Assembly: GCA_943325485.2 (NCBI GenBank)
Contig: CALPPP020000099.1
Coordinates: 1-5,506 of the forward strand
Length of the DNA stretch: 5,506 nucleotides
Direction of reading: 5' to 3'
From: Rickettsia typhi
GTDB taxonomy: Bacteria > Pseudomonadota > Gammaproteobacteria > Burkholderiales > Burkholderiaceae_C
This document shows positions 1 to 5,506 of the stretch, in pieces. Position 1 is the stretch's first letter, and each line of letters starts with the position of its first letter. Made by a program: the position numbers and the translations under genes. Under the pieces are notes generated by a model. It saw only the letters and a program-made list of their open reading frames with translations. It was not told the DNA's origin and ran no database searches.

Positions 1-1
1 G

Positions 2-700
2 GTGGTGTCTGGCATGGCGATGGGGATAGACGCCGCAGCGCACCAAGGCGCTTTGCAAGCCGATGCTGCAGACCATTGCCCCACAGTCGCAGTGGTGGGC
101 ACGGGTTTAGATCAGGTCTACCCACGCCAACACCATGGCTTGGCGCAAGACATTGCCGAGCGTGGCTGGGTTTTGAGCGAGCAACCCATTGGCACCAAGC
201 CCTTGCCCCACCATTTCCCGTTGCGCAACCGTTTGATTGCCGGTTTAAGCCAAGGCGTGTTGGTGGTGGAAGCGGCGATGCAGTCGGGCTCGCTCATCAC
301 GGCACAACTGGCGCTGGACCAAGGCAAGGAGGTGTTTGCCATTCCTGGCTCGATCCACTCGGCTTTGTCGCGTGGCTGCCATGCTTTGCTGCGTCAAGGT
401 GCCAAATTGGTTGAGAACATTCAAGACATCAGCGAAGAGTTGCCGACGCCAGACAGTCACTGCGCCAATTCTCTGATGCCCGCCATGCCACCTATCTTGC
501 AAGATGAATACGCTCAGGCGGTGTGGCAAGCCTTGGGCGAAGAGGCGCAGTACTTGGATGTGTTGCTCATGCGAACTGAGCTGCCGGTGGCACAGGTACT
601 TGCCGTGTTGCAGTTGATGCAAGACCAAGGCTGTGTGGCCATCACGGCAGCTGGAAGCTACCAACGCATACACCTGGGCAGCCCGTCATGGAAGGGCTGA
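2..700 (+). CDS. dprA: DNA-processing protein DprA (5' partial)
   Basis: DprA is the cytoplasmic single-stranded-DNA-binding protein of natural transformation; in the known family it protects incoming ssDNA and loads RecA on it. The frame is open at the left edge, so the true start and about the first third (usually a SAM/HhH-like region and the first Rossmann strands) lie outside. Visible in the 232-residue fragment: the Rossmann signature SGMAMGIDAAAH (3-14), VAVVGTGLDQVYP (29-41), the very characteristic FPLRNRLIAGLS (72-83), the SGSLITA segment (95-101) and the IPGSIHSALSRG loop (115-125). After a linker at about 145-170 comes the C-terminal winged-helix region (about 171-223, ending in QRI), so the 3' end is intact. 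The stop is followed 70 bases later by smg on the same strand, the usual proteobacterial order. The identification is firm; only the missing start is unknown. Confidence 0.97.
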   Translation: MVSGMAMGIDAAAHQGALQADAADHCPTVAVVGTGLDQVYPRQHHGLAQDIAERGWVLSEQPIGTKPLPHHFPLRNRLIAGLSQGVLVVEAAMQSGSLITAQLALDQGKEVFAIPGSIHSALSRGCHALLRQGAKLVENIQDISEELPTPDSHCANSLMPAMPPILQDEYAQAVWQALGEEAQYLDVLLMRTELPVAQVLAVLQLMQDQGCVAITAAGSYQRIHLGSPSWKG

Positions 701-770
701 AGTTGCTAAACAAATAAGCAGCCAAAACCGCCTCGGGAGCGTTGACGAAAACAAGGTATATTCAGAACAT

Positions 771-1265
771 ATGTTCGATGTTCTTGTCTATGTTTACGAA
801 CACTACTGGCGCGGCGAGGCCTGTCCGGAGTTACCCCTCTTAGGACGCAAACTCAGCGCCGCCGGCTTTGACGCCGATGAAATCGAGCAAGCGCTGTCTT
901 GGCTTGCGGGTTTACACACAGCGGCCAACAATGCCGAAACCATTCAAATCAATGCCCCCAAAACCGCTTGGGAAACTGCGTATGTGCAGTCACCCATCAG
1001 CATGCGTGTGTATTCAGTGGCCGAGCAGCAGCAGTTGGGTGCGGCAGGACTGGGCTTTATCACCTTCATGGAAGGTGCGGGCGTGTTACCGCCTCAGGTG
1101 CGTGAAATTGTGGTGGACCGCGCGATGGCGGTGGGCACCCATCCCATCAGCTTAGATGACTTGAAAATCATCGTCTTGATGGTTTACTGGAGCGCTGGCA
1201 TCGAACCCGATGCGTTGGTGCTCGATGAGTTGTGCGACGACCAAGAGGCGCGCATCGCGCACTGA
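771..1265 (+). CDS. smg: Smg family protein (DUF494)
   Basis: A 164-residue cytoplasmic protein of the Smg/DUF494 family, whose biochemical role is not established; the E. coli member is of similar length and also sits next to dprA. The N-terminus MFDVLVYVYEHYW matches the family start, followed by an acidic, helical middle with AGFDADEIEQAL (about 33-44), the conserved MRVYSVAEQQQL block (about 79-90), GFITFMEGAGVL (about 95-106) and the DDLKIIVLMV segment (about 130-139). The same frame stays open upstream into the end of dprA, but ATG 771 is chosen because the family N-terminus begins exactly there. The nearest Shine-Dalgarno-like bases (AAGG, 753-756) are 14 bases away, so initiation may be weak or helped by ribosomes finishing dprA. 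In many proteobacteria topA follows smg; here the next gene is the oppositely oriented secF, six bases away. Confidence 0.95.
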   Translation: MFDVLVYVYEHYWRGEACPELPLLGRKLSAAGFDADEIEQALSWLAGLHTAANNAETIQINAPKTAWETAYVQSPISMRVYSVAEQQQLGAAGLGFITFMEGAGVLPPQVREIVVDRAMAVGTHPISLDDLKIIVLMVYWSAGIEPDALVLDELCDDQEARIAH

Positions 1266-1271
1266 ACAGAC

Positions 1272-2231
1272 TTAAACCACTGCACCCGCGTTAGGGTCGT
1301 TAGGGTCTTCATCTGGGCCGTCTTTTTTCACCGTTTTGATCAAGTCTTCACGGCGTATGCCCAGCCACATGGCAATCGCTGCAGCCACAAACACCGAAGA
1401 ATAAATGCCAAACAAAATACCAATGGTCAGCGCCAAGGCAAAGTAGTGCAGTGTGGCGCCACCAAACAGCAGCATGGACAAGACCATGAGTTGTGTGGAG
1501 CCATGGGTGATGATGGTGCGACTGATGGTGGAGGTGATGGCGTTGTCAATGATTTCGAGCGTGTTCATCTTGCGGTAGCGGCGAAAGTTTTCGCGTACCC
1601 GGTCAAAAATCACAACCGACTCGTTCACAGAATAGCCCAGCACCGCCAGCACCGCAGCCAGCACCGGGAGCGAAAACTCCCACTGAAAGTAAGCGAAAAA
1701 GCCCAAGATGATGATGACGTCGTGCAAGTTGGCAATGATGCCCGCTACCGCGTATTTCCATTCAAAGCGAATGGCCAAGTAAATCATGATGCCAATGACC
1801 ACACAGGCCAAGGCTTTGAGGCCATCGATGGCCAACTCGTCGCCCACTTGCGGGCCGACAAACTCGGTGCGGCGCAACTCGGCACTGGCGTCCATCTCTT
1901 TGAGGCTGCCAAACACTTTGTTGCTCAACTCTGCGGTGTTGCTGCCTTTGGCGGCAGGCATGCGTATCAGAACGTCCCGCGCTGAGCCAAAGTTTTGCAC
2001 TTGCACATCGTTGATGCCCAAAGCCGCAATGCGCTCACGCATGGGGTCAATGGCCACAGGCTGCGCAAAACTCACCTCCATCAGGGTGCCGCCAGTGAAC
2101 TCCACCGACAGGTGCAGGCCTCGGCTGAAGAGGAAAAACACCGCCGCCAAAAAAGTGATTAAAGAAATCGCGTTAAACACCAATGCATGGCGCATGAACG
2201 GGATGTCTTTGCGGATTTTGAAAAATTCCAT
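1272..2231 (-). CDS. secF: Protein translocase subunit SecF
   Basis: SecF is an inner-membrane subunit of the SecDF-YajC complex, which uses the proton gradient to help SecYEG and SecA finish protein export. The 319 residues match the usual size (E. coli about 323). Visible: a cytoplasmic start with TM1 at about 17-37, the SecF signature LSVEFTGGTLMEV (41-53), a periplasmic domain to about 130 with FGSARDVLIRMP (81-92), then TM2-TM6 between about 138 and 290. The conserved TM4 segment GYSVNESVVIFDRVRENFRR (199-218) and TSTISRTIITHGST (233-246) are intact. D210 and R211/R213 sit in the region known in the family to be needed for proton-coupled function. The tail after 293 is charged and ends in an acidic Pro/Asn-rich stretch. 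The gene starts 12 bases after the secD stop with a modest AAAGAAAG ribosome site, and is last of the operon. Its stop faces that of smg with six bases between. Confidence 0.98.
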   Translation of the reverse strand: MEFFKIRKDIPFMRHALVFNAISLITFLAAVFFLFSRGLHLSVEFTGGTLMEVSFAQPVAIDPMRERIAALGINDVQVQNFGSARDVLIRMPAAKGSNTAELSNKVFGSLKEMDASAELRRTEFVGPQVGDELAIDGLKALACVVIGIMIYLAIRFEWKYAVAGIIANLHDVIIILGFFAYFQWEFSLPVLAAVLAVLGYSVNESVVIFDRVRENFRRYRKMNTLEIIDNAITSTISRTIITHGSTQLMVLSMLLFGGATLHYFALALTIGILFGIYSSVFVAAAIAMWLGIRREDLIKTVKKDGPDEDPNDPNAGAVV

Positions 2232-2243
2232 GGCAGGCTTTCT

Positions 2244-4139
2244 TTAATCGGCTTTGGCTTTGGCAATCGCGTTTTGGCTGGCGGTGTCGGGCTTCCACAC
2301 CGTGCCAATCGAGACGGTTTGCAAACGTTTTTGGCGGCCATACCAAAGATTGACCAAGCCGCGCGAGAAAAACACCGCAGAGAACATGCTGGTGAGAATG
2401 CCCAAGCAATGCACCACCGCAAAACCGCGCACGGGGCCTGAGCCAAAGGCCAACAGCGCCAAACCAGCGATCAAGGTGGTGACGTTGGAGTCCAAAATAG
2501 TGGACCAAGCGCGGTCATAACCCATGTGAATCGCGGTTTGCGGTGCTGCGCCGTTGCGCAACTCTTCGCGCACACGCTCATTGATCAGCACGTTGGCATC
2601 AATCGCCATGCCCAGCACCAGTGCCATGGCCGCCATGCCTGGCAGCGTGAGGGTGGCTTGCAGCATAGAGAGCACCGCCACCAACAGCAGCAAATTCACA
2701 GCCAGCGCAATGCTGGAGATCACGCCAAACAAGGCGTAATAAATACACATGAAGACAGTGACAGCGACAAAGCCCCAGGTCACGCTGTCAAAACCTTTGG
2801 CGATGTTCTCAGCGCCCAAGCTTGGGCCAATGGTGCGCTCTTCGATGATTTCCATGGGCGCGGCCAGCGAACCGGCGCGCAGCAAGAGCGCGGTGTCGGC
2901 GGCTTCGACGGTGGTCATGCGGCCCGATATTTGTACCCGCCCGCCACCAATTTCGCTGCGGATCACAGGCGAGGTGACCACTTCGCCCTTGCCCTTTTCA
3001 AACAGCAAGATGGCCATGCGCTTGCCCACGTTTTCGCGCGTGATTTCTTTGAAGATGCGAGCGCCTTTGGCGTCCAAAGTCAGGTGAACCGCTGCTTCTT
3101 GGGTTTGGTTGTCAAAGCCGGGCTGGGCATCGGTCAGGTTTTCACCCGTCAGCACCACCACCTTTTTCACAATGACCGCTTGGCCGTTGCGGTCTAAATA
3201 TTTTTCGGCACCAAACGGCACGGGGCCGCTGCCCACTTCAGCCAAACGCGCCTCACTGCCCTCATCAACCATGCGGATTTCAAGGGTTGCAGTACGGCCC
3301 AAAATGTCTTTGGCTTTGGCGGTGTCTTGCACACCAGGCAGTTGCACCACGATGCGGTCCAAGCCTTGTTGTTGGATGACGGGTTCGGCCACACCCAACT
3401 CGTTGATACGGTTGTGCAGCGTGGTGATGTTTTGCTTCAGAGCCTGCTCTTGCACTTTGCGAGCTGCTTCGGGTTTCAAGCTGGCGCTGAGCTTGACTTC
3501 ATCGCCTTGTGGTGTGAGGGTGGTTTCCAAATCTGGGAACTGGTTCCGCATCAGCGACTGTGCCGCATCCGCTGTGGCTTGCTCGCGAAACCCCATCAAA
3601 ATGGTTTCCCTTTCGCGGGAAATGCCGTTGTGGCGCAGGTTTTTTTCACGCAAAGCACTGCGCAAGTCACCACTTAAAGCGTCCAGCTTTTTGGTCAAAG
3701 CCGATTGCATGTCCACTTGCAGCATGAAGTGCACGCCGCCGCGCAAATCGAGGCCCAAATACATAGGTGCCGCACGCATGGCGGACAACCATGTGGGTGT
3801 GCGCGGGATCAAATTCAGTGCGACCACATAGGCGGGGTTGGCGGCCTCGGGGTTGAGTGCGTTTTGAATCGCGTCTTTGGCTTGCAACTGTTGCTCGGTG
3901 GTCTCGAACCGCGCTTTGAGCGAGTTGTTCTCAAGACCGATCAAGGTGGGCGTGAGCGCAACAGCTTTGAGCGCCTCCTCCACTTTGCCCAAGGTGGCGG
4001 TGTCTACCTTGGCGCTGGCGCGAGCAGGTGAGACCTGCACGGCAGGCGCTTCGCCAAAGAAATTGGGCAAGGTGTACAAGCCGCCCACGCAACAAGCGAC
4101 CAAGAGGACCAGGTATTTCCAAAGAGCGTAACGGTTCAT
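2244..4139 (-). CDS. secD: Protein translocase subunit SecD
   Basis: SecD is the large partner of SecF, an RND-superfamily membrane protein whose big periplasmic domain binds emerging preproteins and whose TM bundle carries protons. The 631 residues match the family (E. coli about 615). Visible: TM1 at about 8-25; LGLDLRGGVHF (128-138), the SecD signature; a long periplasmic P1 region with HNRINELGVAEP (242-253), VVQLPGV (264-270) and ILGRTATLEIR (279-289); RAGSLAAP (421-428) and EERTIGPSLG (433-442) before the TM domain; TM2-TM6 from about 452 to 598. MAIDANVLINERVREEL (511-527) carries D514, equivalent to the acidic residue essential in E. coli SecD. ITTL is replaced by the close variant VTTL (553-556). 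ATG 4139 gives a proper cytoplasmic N-terminus and lies 17 bases after the yajC stop. I see no Shine-Dalgarno in that gap, so translation probably depends on coupling to yajC. Confidence 0.98.
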   Translation of the reverse strand: MNRYALWKYLVLLVACCVGGLYTLPNFFGEAPAVQVSPARASAKVDTATLGKVEEALKAVALTPTLIGLENNSLKARFETTEQQLQAKDAIQNALNPEAANPAYVVALNLIPRTPTWLSAMRAAPMYLGLDLRGGVHFMLQVDMQSALTKKLDALSGDLRSALREKNLRHNGISRERETILMGFREQATADAAQSLMRNQFPDLETTLTPQGDEVKLSASLKPEAARKVQEQALKQNITTLHNRINELGVAEPVIQQQGLDRIVVQLPGVQDTAKAKDILGRTATLEIRMVDEGSEARLAEVGSGPVPFGAEKYLDRNGQAVIVKKVVVLTGENLTDAQPGFDNQTQEAAVHLTLDAKGARIFKEITRENVGKRMAILLFEKGKGEVVTSPVIRSEIGGGRVQISGRMTTVEAADTALLLRAGSLAAPMEIIEERTIGPSLGAENIAKGFDSVTWGFVAVTVFMCIYYALFGVISSIALAVNLLLLVAVLSMLQATLTLPGMAAMALVLGMAIDANVLINERVREELRNGAAPQTAIHMGYDRAWSTILDSNVTTLIAGLALLAFGSGPVRGFAVVHCLGILTSMFSAVFFSRGLVNLWYGRQKRLQTVSIGTVWKPDTASQNAIAKAKAD

Positions 4140-4156
4140 GATGCGGAAGTTGGGGT

Positions 4157-4489
4157 TTATTTGATCGAGCCTTTGGGCAGCACTTGCACCACCGCTGAGC
4201 GCTGCATTTGCAGCGTCACGCCGTTACCCACGTCCAAGCCAATTTGGTTATCGCCAAGTTGAGCGATCTTGCCGAGCATGCCCCCAGATGTAACCACTTC
4301 GTCGCCCTTGGCCAGTGCGTCGAGCATTGCTTTGAGTTCTTTTTGGCGTTTCATTTGGGGGCGGATCATGACGAAATACAGCACCACAAACATCAGAACC
4401 AAAGGCAGCATGCTCATGAGAGAAGAGCCGAGGTCGCCACCAGCAGTGGCAGCGGGTGCGGATTGGGCGAAGGCAGATGAAATGAACAC
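4157..4489 (-). CDS. yajC: Preprotein translocase subunit YajC
   Basis: YajC is a small single-pass inner-membrane protein that associates with SecDF and SecYEG; it is not essential in E. coli and its exact role is unclear. The 110 residues fit the family. Visible: a short Ala/Gly/Ser-rich N-terminus, one TM helix at about 25-42 (LMSMLPLVLMFVVLYFVMI), directly followed by the hallmark IRPQMKRQKE (42-51), then the small cytoplasmic beta domain with KGDEVVTSGGMLGKI (61-75). The start is GTG at 4489: the codon is preceded at good distance by GGAG, and the peptide FISSAFAQS fits the family N-terminus. It is first of the yajC-secD-secF operon. The usual upstream genes tgt and queA are absent; a non-coding stretch and an accessory-looking gene lie there instead, so yajC needs its own promoter. 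Confidence 0.97.
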   Translation of the reverse strand: MFISSAFAQSAPAATAGGDLGSSLMSMLPLVLMFVVLYFVMIRPQMKRQKELKAMLDALAKGDEVVTSGGMLGKIAQLGDNQIGLDVGNGVTLQMQRSAVVQVLPKGSIK

Positions 4490-4518
4490 AGTAATTCTCC
4501 AGATTCAGGCAACCGGCG

Positions 4519-4524
4519 ATTGTA
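4519..4524 (-). promoter_or_regulatory. Candidate -10 box of the yajC-secDF promoter
   Basis: Read leftwards the hexamer is TACAAT, five of six matches to the sigma-70 -10 consensus, about 30 bases before the yajC GTG, which would leave a leader of roughly 22 bases holding the GGAG ribosome site. The -35 side is poor: GGTATT at 17-base spacing, or TATTCA (three of six) at 15. Some promoter is needed because no co-directional gene precedes yajC here. This is a candidate by eye, not a proven site. Confidence 0.35.
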
Positions 4525-4571
4525 TGCGGTTGGGTTTTTTGAATACCGAAGCGTGGTCATTACAAGAATTG

Positions 4572-4603
4572 GTCATTGCGAGGAGCGCAGCGACGAAGCA
4601 ATC
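4572..4603 (+). repeat. Short interspersed palindromic repeat (REP/MITE-like)
   Basis: The stretch begins GTCATTGCGAGGAGCG and ends CGACGAAGCAATCT. Its outer arms ATTGC (4575-4579) and GCAAT (4598-4602) are perfect inverted repeats around a GC-rich, imperfectly paired middle. From memory, this sequence (often read on the other strand as GATTGCTTCGTCGC...) is a very common dispersed intergenic repeat in many unrelated bacteria. Only one copy is in the window, so dispersal cannot be shown here. Its transposition source and function are unknown; it may simply be a non-autonomous element or an RNA hairpin. I see no clear target-site duplication at its edges. Confidence 0.6.
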
Positions 4604-4677
4604 TAGCCACCATGTTCTGCCCACCGAAGTGCTGTTTTTCGGCATGAAGTTTAAAAATACGCACAAAACATACTGAA

Positions 4678-4696
4678 AATACAATTTATTTGTATT
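4678..4696. promoter_or_regulatory. Perfect inverted repeat AATACAA-N5-TTGTATT, possible operator
   Basis: Two 7-base arms (4678-4684 and 4690-4696) are exact reverse complements around a 5-base AT spacer, inside the AT-rich block about 37 bases before the small ORF. It overlaps the -10-like TACAAT at 4680-4685 and lies just before the -10-like TAATAT. The size and symmetry suit a dimeric repressor site, and the downstream ORF6N protein, from a DNA-binding family, could in principle bind its own promoter; that is inference. AT-rich DNA produces such repeats by chance fairly easily. Confidence 0.4.
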
Positions 4697-4732
4697 AAAT
4701 AGCTAATATGTCGGGTTTTATGACTAGACCCC

Positions 4733-4846
4733 ATGCTGCCTGAACCCCCTCGTCTCGACTTGCACCAAGCCATCCGCGCTTTGCTGTTGGCTGCCCGCGT
4801 GCAGGTTTTGCAGGAGGCCTGCTCGGCCAAGGGGTTGTTGGAATGA
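4733..4846 (+). CDS. Small ORF (37 codons) overlapping the ORF6N gene
   Basis: An ATG-initiated frame of 37 residues that I do not recognise. After a Pro-rich start (MLPEPPRLD) the rest could form one amphipathic, Leu/Ala-rich helix; there is no signal peptide, membrane segment or cysteine motif (one Cys, residue 30). Its stop overlaps the start of the ORF6N gene as ATGA (4843-4846), which favours translational coupling. Against it: no Shine-Dalgarno is visible before its ATG and the frame closes only 12 bases upstream. Its base composition (38 G/C of 60 in 4741-4800) differs sharply from the AT-rich leader and from the gene it overlaps. It could be a coupled leader peptide, a partner protein, or a leftover 3' end of a lost core gene. 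Coding status is uncertain. Confidence 0.35.
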   Translation: MLPEPPRLDLHQAIRALLLAARVQVLQEACSAKGLLE

Positions 4847-5506
4847 CTGGAAAACAAACGCTAACCACAAAAGCTGACGACTCGGTCCGCAGCCTTATCC
4901 TGACCCTCAGGTCGGCGCCTGTATTGATCGATACCGACTTGGCGACCCTTTATGGTGTCACAACAAAAGCGCTTAATCAGGCAGCTCAACGAAATACAGA
5001 TAGGTTTCCGCAAGGTTTTAAATTTCAGCTCAGCCAAGAAGAAAAAAATGAACTGGTCACAAACTGTGACCGGTTCAACAAGCTGAAACATTCCAGCACC
5101 CTGCCCTATGCATTTACCGAGCAGGGCGTGGCGATGTTGTCCGCTGTCTTACGCAGTCAAACGGCCATCCAAACCAGCATTTCCATCATGAATGCGTTTG
5201 TGGCCATGCGGCAGTTCATTCAAACCAATGGGATTTTGCTGCAACGCATGGACGCTCTGGAGATTCATCATTCGGCATTGGCGCAAGACACTCACACTAA
5301 GTTTGAAAAAGTATTCACTGAACTGGCCGATAAAAACAATCCCAAGCCTGCACAAGGGGTGTTTTTTGAAGGGCAAATATTTGACGCCTACCGCTTCATC
5401 AACGATCTTTTGCGCCAAGCCAAGCAATCCATCGTATTGATTGACAACTATGTTGATGACCGCGTTTTAGAGCAGCTTGATAAACGTGCAGAAGGTGTGA
5501 CAGCTA
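4843..5506 (+). CDS. ORF6N domain-containing protein (3' partial)
   Basis: The first 221 residues of a protein cut by the right edge. Residues about 10-125 form an ORF6N domain, a putative DNA-binding module related to phage KilA-N/Bro-N regulators: LIDTDLATLYGVTTKALNQ (28-46), RN (50-51), RFPQGFKFQLS (54-64), LPYAFTEQGVAMLS (87-100) and IMNAFVAMRQF (115-125). Residues about 127-166 look helical and may form a coiled coil. A second domain begins with GQIFDAYRFI (177-186) and SIVLIDNYVDD (196-206). From memory, ORF6N proteins with this second part continue with an HDRF-type motif resembling phospholipase-D-like domains, but that part is outside the window. ATG 4843 is preceded by AAGGGG (4829-4834) at 8 bases; upstream in-frame codons up to the TGA at 4741 offer no ATG. 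Composition falls to 23 G/C of 60 in 5281-5340, unlike the core genes, which suggests horizontal transfer. Function is not established; regulator, prophage remnant and defence-related roles are all possible. Confidence 0.93.
   Translation, partial: MTGKQTLTTKADDSVRSLILTLRSAPVLIDTDLATLYGVTTKALNQAAQRNTDRFPQGFKFQLSQEEKNELVTNCDRFNKLKHSSTLPYAFTEQGVAMLSAVLRSQTAIQTSISIMNAFVAMRQFIQTNGILLQRMDALEIHHSALAQDTHTKFEKVFTELADKNNPKPAQGVFFEGQIFDAYRFINDLLRQAKQSIVLIDNYVDDRVLEQLDKRAEGVTA

Larger units (their letters stand above)
4490..4732. other. Divergent intergenic region between yajC and the small ORF
   Basis: No protein-coding frame here looks real. It carries outgoing signals for both sides: the yajC ribosome site (GGAG, about 4497-4500 on the minus strand) and a candidate -10; a dispersed palindromic repeat in the middle (4572-4603); and an AT-rich block (4651-4710, only 12 G/C of 60 bases) with an inverted repeat. 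For the rightward genes a possible -10 is TAATAT (4704-4709), but no good -35 accompanies it. A direct repeat TGGTCATT at 4554-4561 and 4570-4577 abuts the palindromic repeat. I saw no tRNA, no CRISPR repeat and no terminator with a stem followed by a T-run. Confidence 0.6.

Noticed and set aside
245..673. Minus-strand open frame opposite dprA
   Set aside because: It is a shadow of DprA, with no domain character and no ribosome site.
633..770. Upstream extension of the smg frame into the end of dprA (GTG at 633)
   Set aside because: The family N-terminus MFDVL begins exactly at ATG 771; the extension has no family character and overlaps the well-supported dprA C-terminus.
1248..1260. GCGCG-CAT-CGCGC hairpin as a terminator for smg or secF
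   Set aside because: The stem is only 5 base pairs, lies inside smg coding sequence, and is not followed by a T-run on either strand.
1446..1985. Plus-strand open frame opposite secF
   Set aside because: It is rich in His, Gln and Gly, as expected for antisense of a membrane protein gene; SecF explains the conservation.
2526..3831. Long plus-strand open frames opposite secD (2526-3197 and 3109-3831)
   Set aside because: They are antisense to clearly conserved SecD coding sequence; their His/Gln- or Ser/Arg-rich translations are typical of shadow frames in GC-rich genes.
4624..4642. CCGAA...TTCGG stem as a terminator
   Set aside because: The stem is 5 base pairs with a 9-base loop and there is no T-run after it on either strand.
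4720..4743. Seven-codon frame MTRPHAA just before the small ORF
   Set aside because: Too short, no ribosome site, out of frame with both downstream ORFs; nothing supports translation.
4861..5427. Minus-strand frames opposite the ORF6N gene (4861-5091 and 5149-5427)
   Set aside because: The plus-strand frame carries the full ORF6N signature through this region; the antisense frames show no recognisable motif.

Overview
The window looks like a piece of a betaproteobacterial chromosome, most likely Burkholderiales and close to the Comamonadaceae. This rests on the moderately high GC of the core genes (34 of 60 bases in 541-600), on the dprA-smg pair and on the yajC-secD-secF cluster, whose proteins read like that group (for example the SecF motif GYSVNESVVIFDR). 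No marker fixes the genus.

Layout from left to right: (1) the 3' two thirds of dprA, cut by the left edge, followed on the same strand by a complete smg (DUF494) gene. (2) Six bases after smg, and facing it, lies the end of a leftward operon yajC-secD-secF (4489 down to 1272). It encodes the SecDF-YajC accessory complex of the Sec translocon, with 17 and 12 bases between genes and a GTG start for yajC. (3) A 353-base stretch (4490-4842) with no confident gene. It carries a probable yajC promoter, one copy of a widespread short palindromic repeat (4572-4603), a very AT-rich block with a perfect 7-base inverted repeat (4678-4696), and a GC-rich 37-codon ORF. (4) A rightward ORF6N-domain gene whose ATG overlaps the stop of the small ORF (ATGA). 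It runs off the right edge just after the start of a second, possibly phospholipase-D-like, domain.

The left four fifths is ordinary housekeeping and competence sequence: DprA loads RecA on incoming single-stranded DNA, Smg is an uncharacterised companion, and YajC/SecD/SecF help pull proteins across the inner membrane. The right end looks accessory. Base composition changes abruptly, the tgt/queA genes that usually precede yajC are missing, and the ORF6N family is common in prophages and mobile islands. If the window holds something unusual, it is the small-ORF/ORF6N pair and its AT-rich upstream region. Nothing here is clear proof of a new system.
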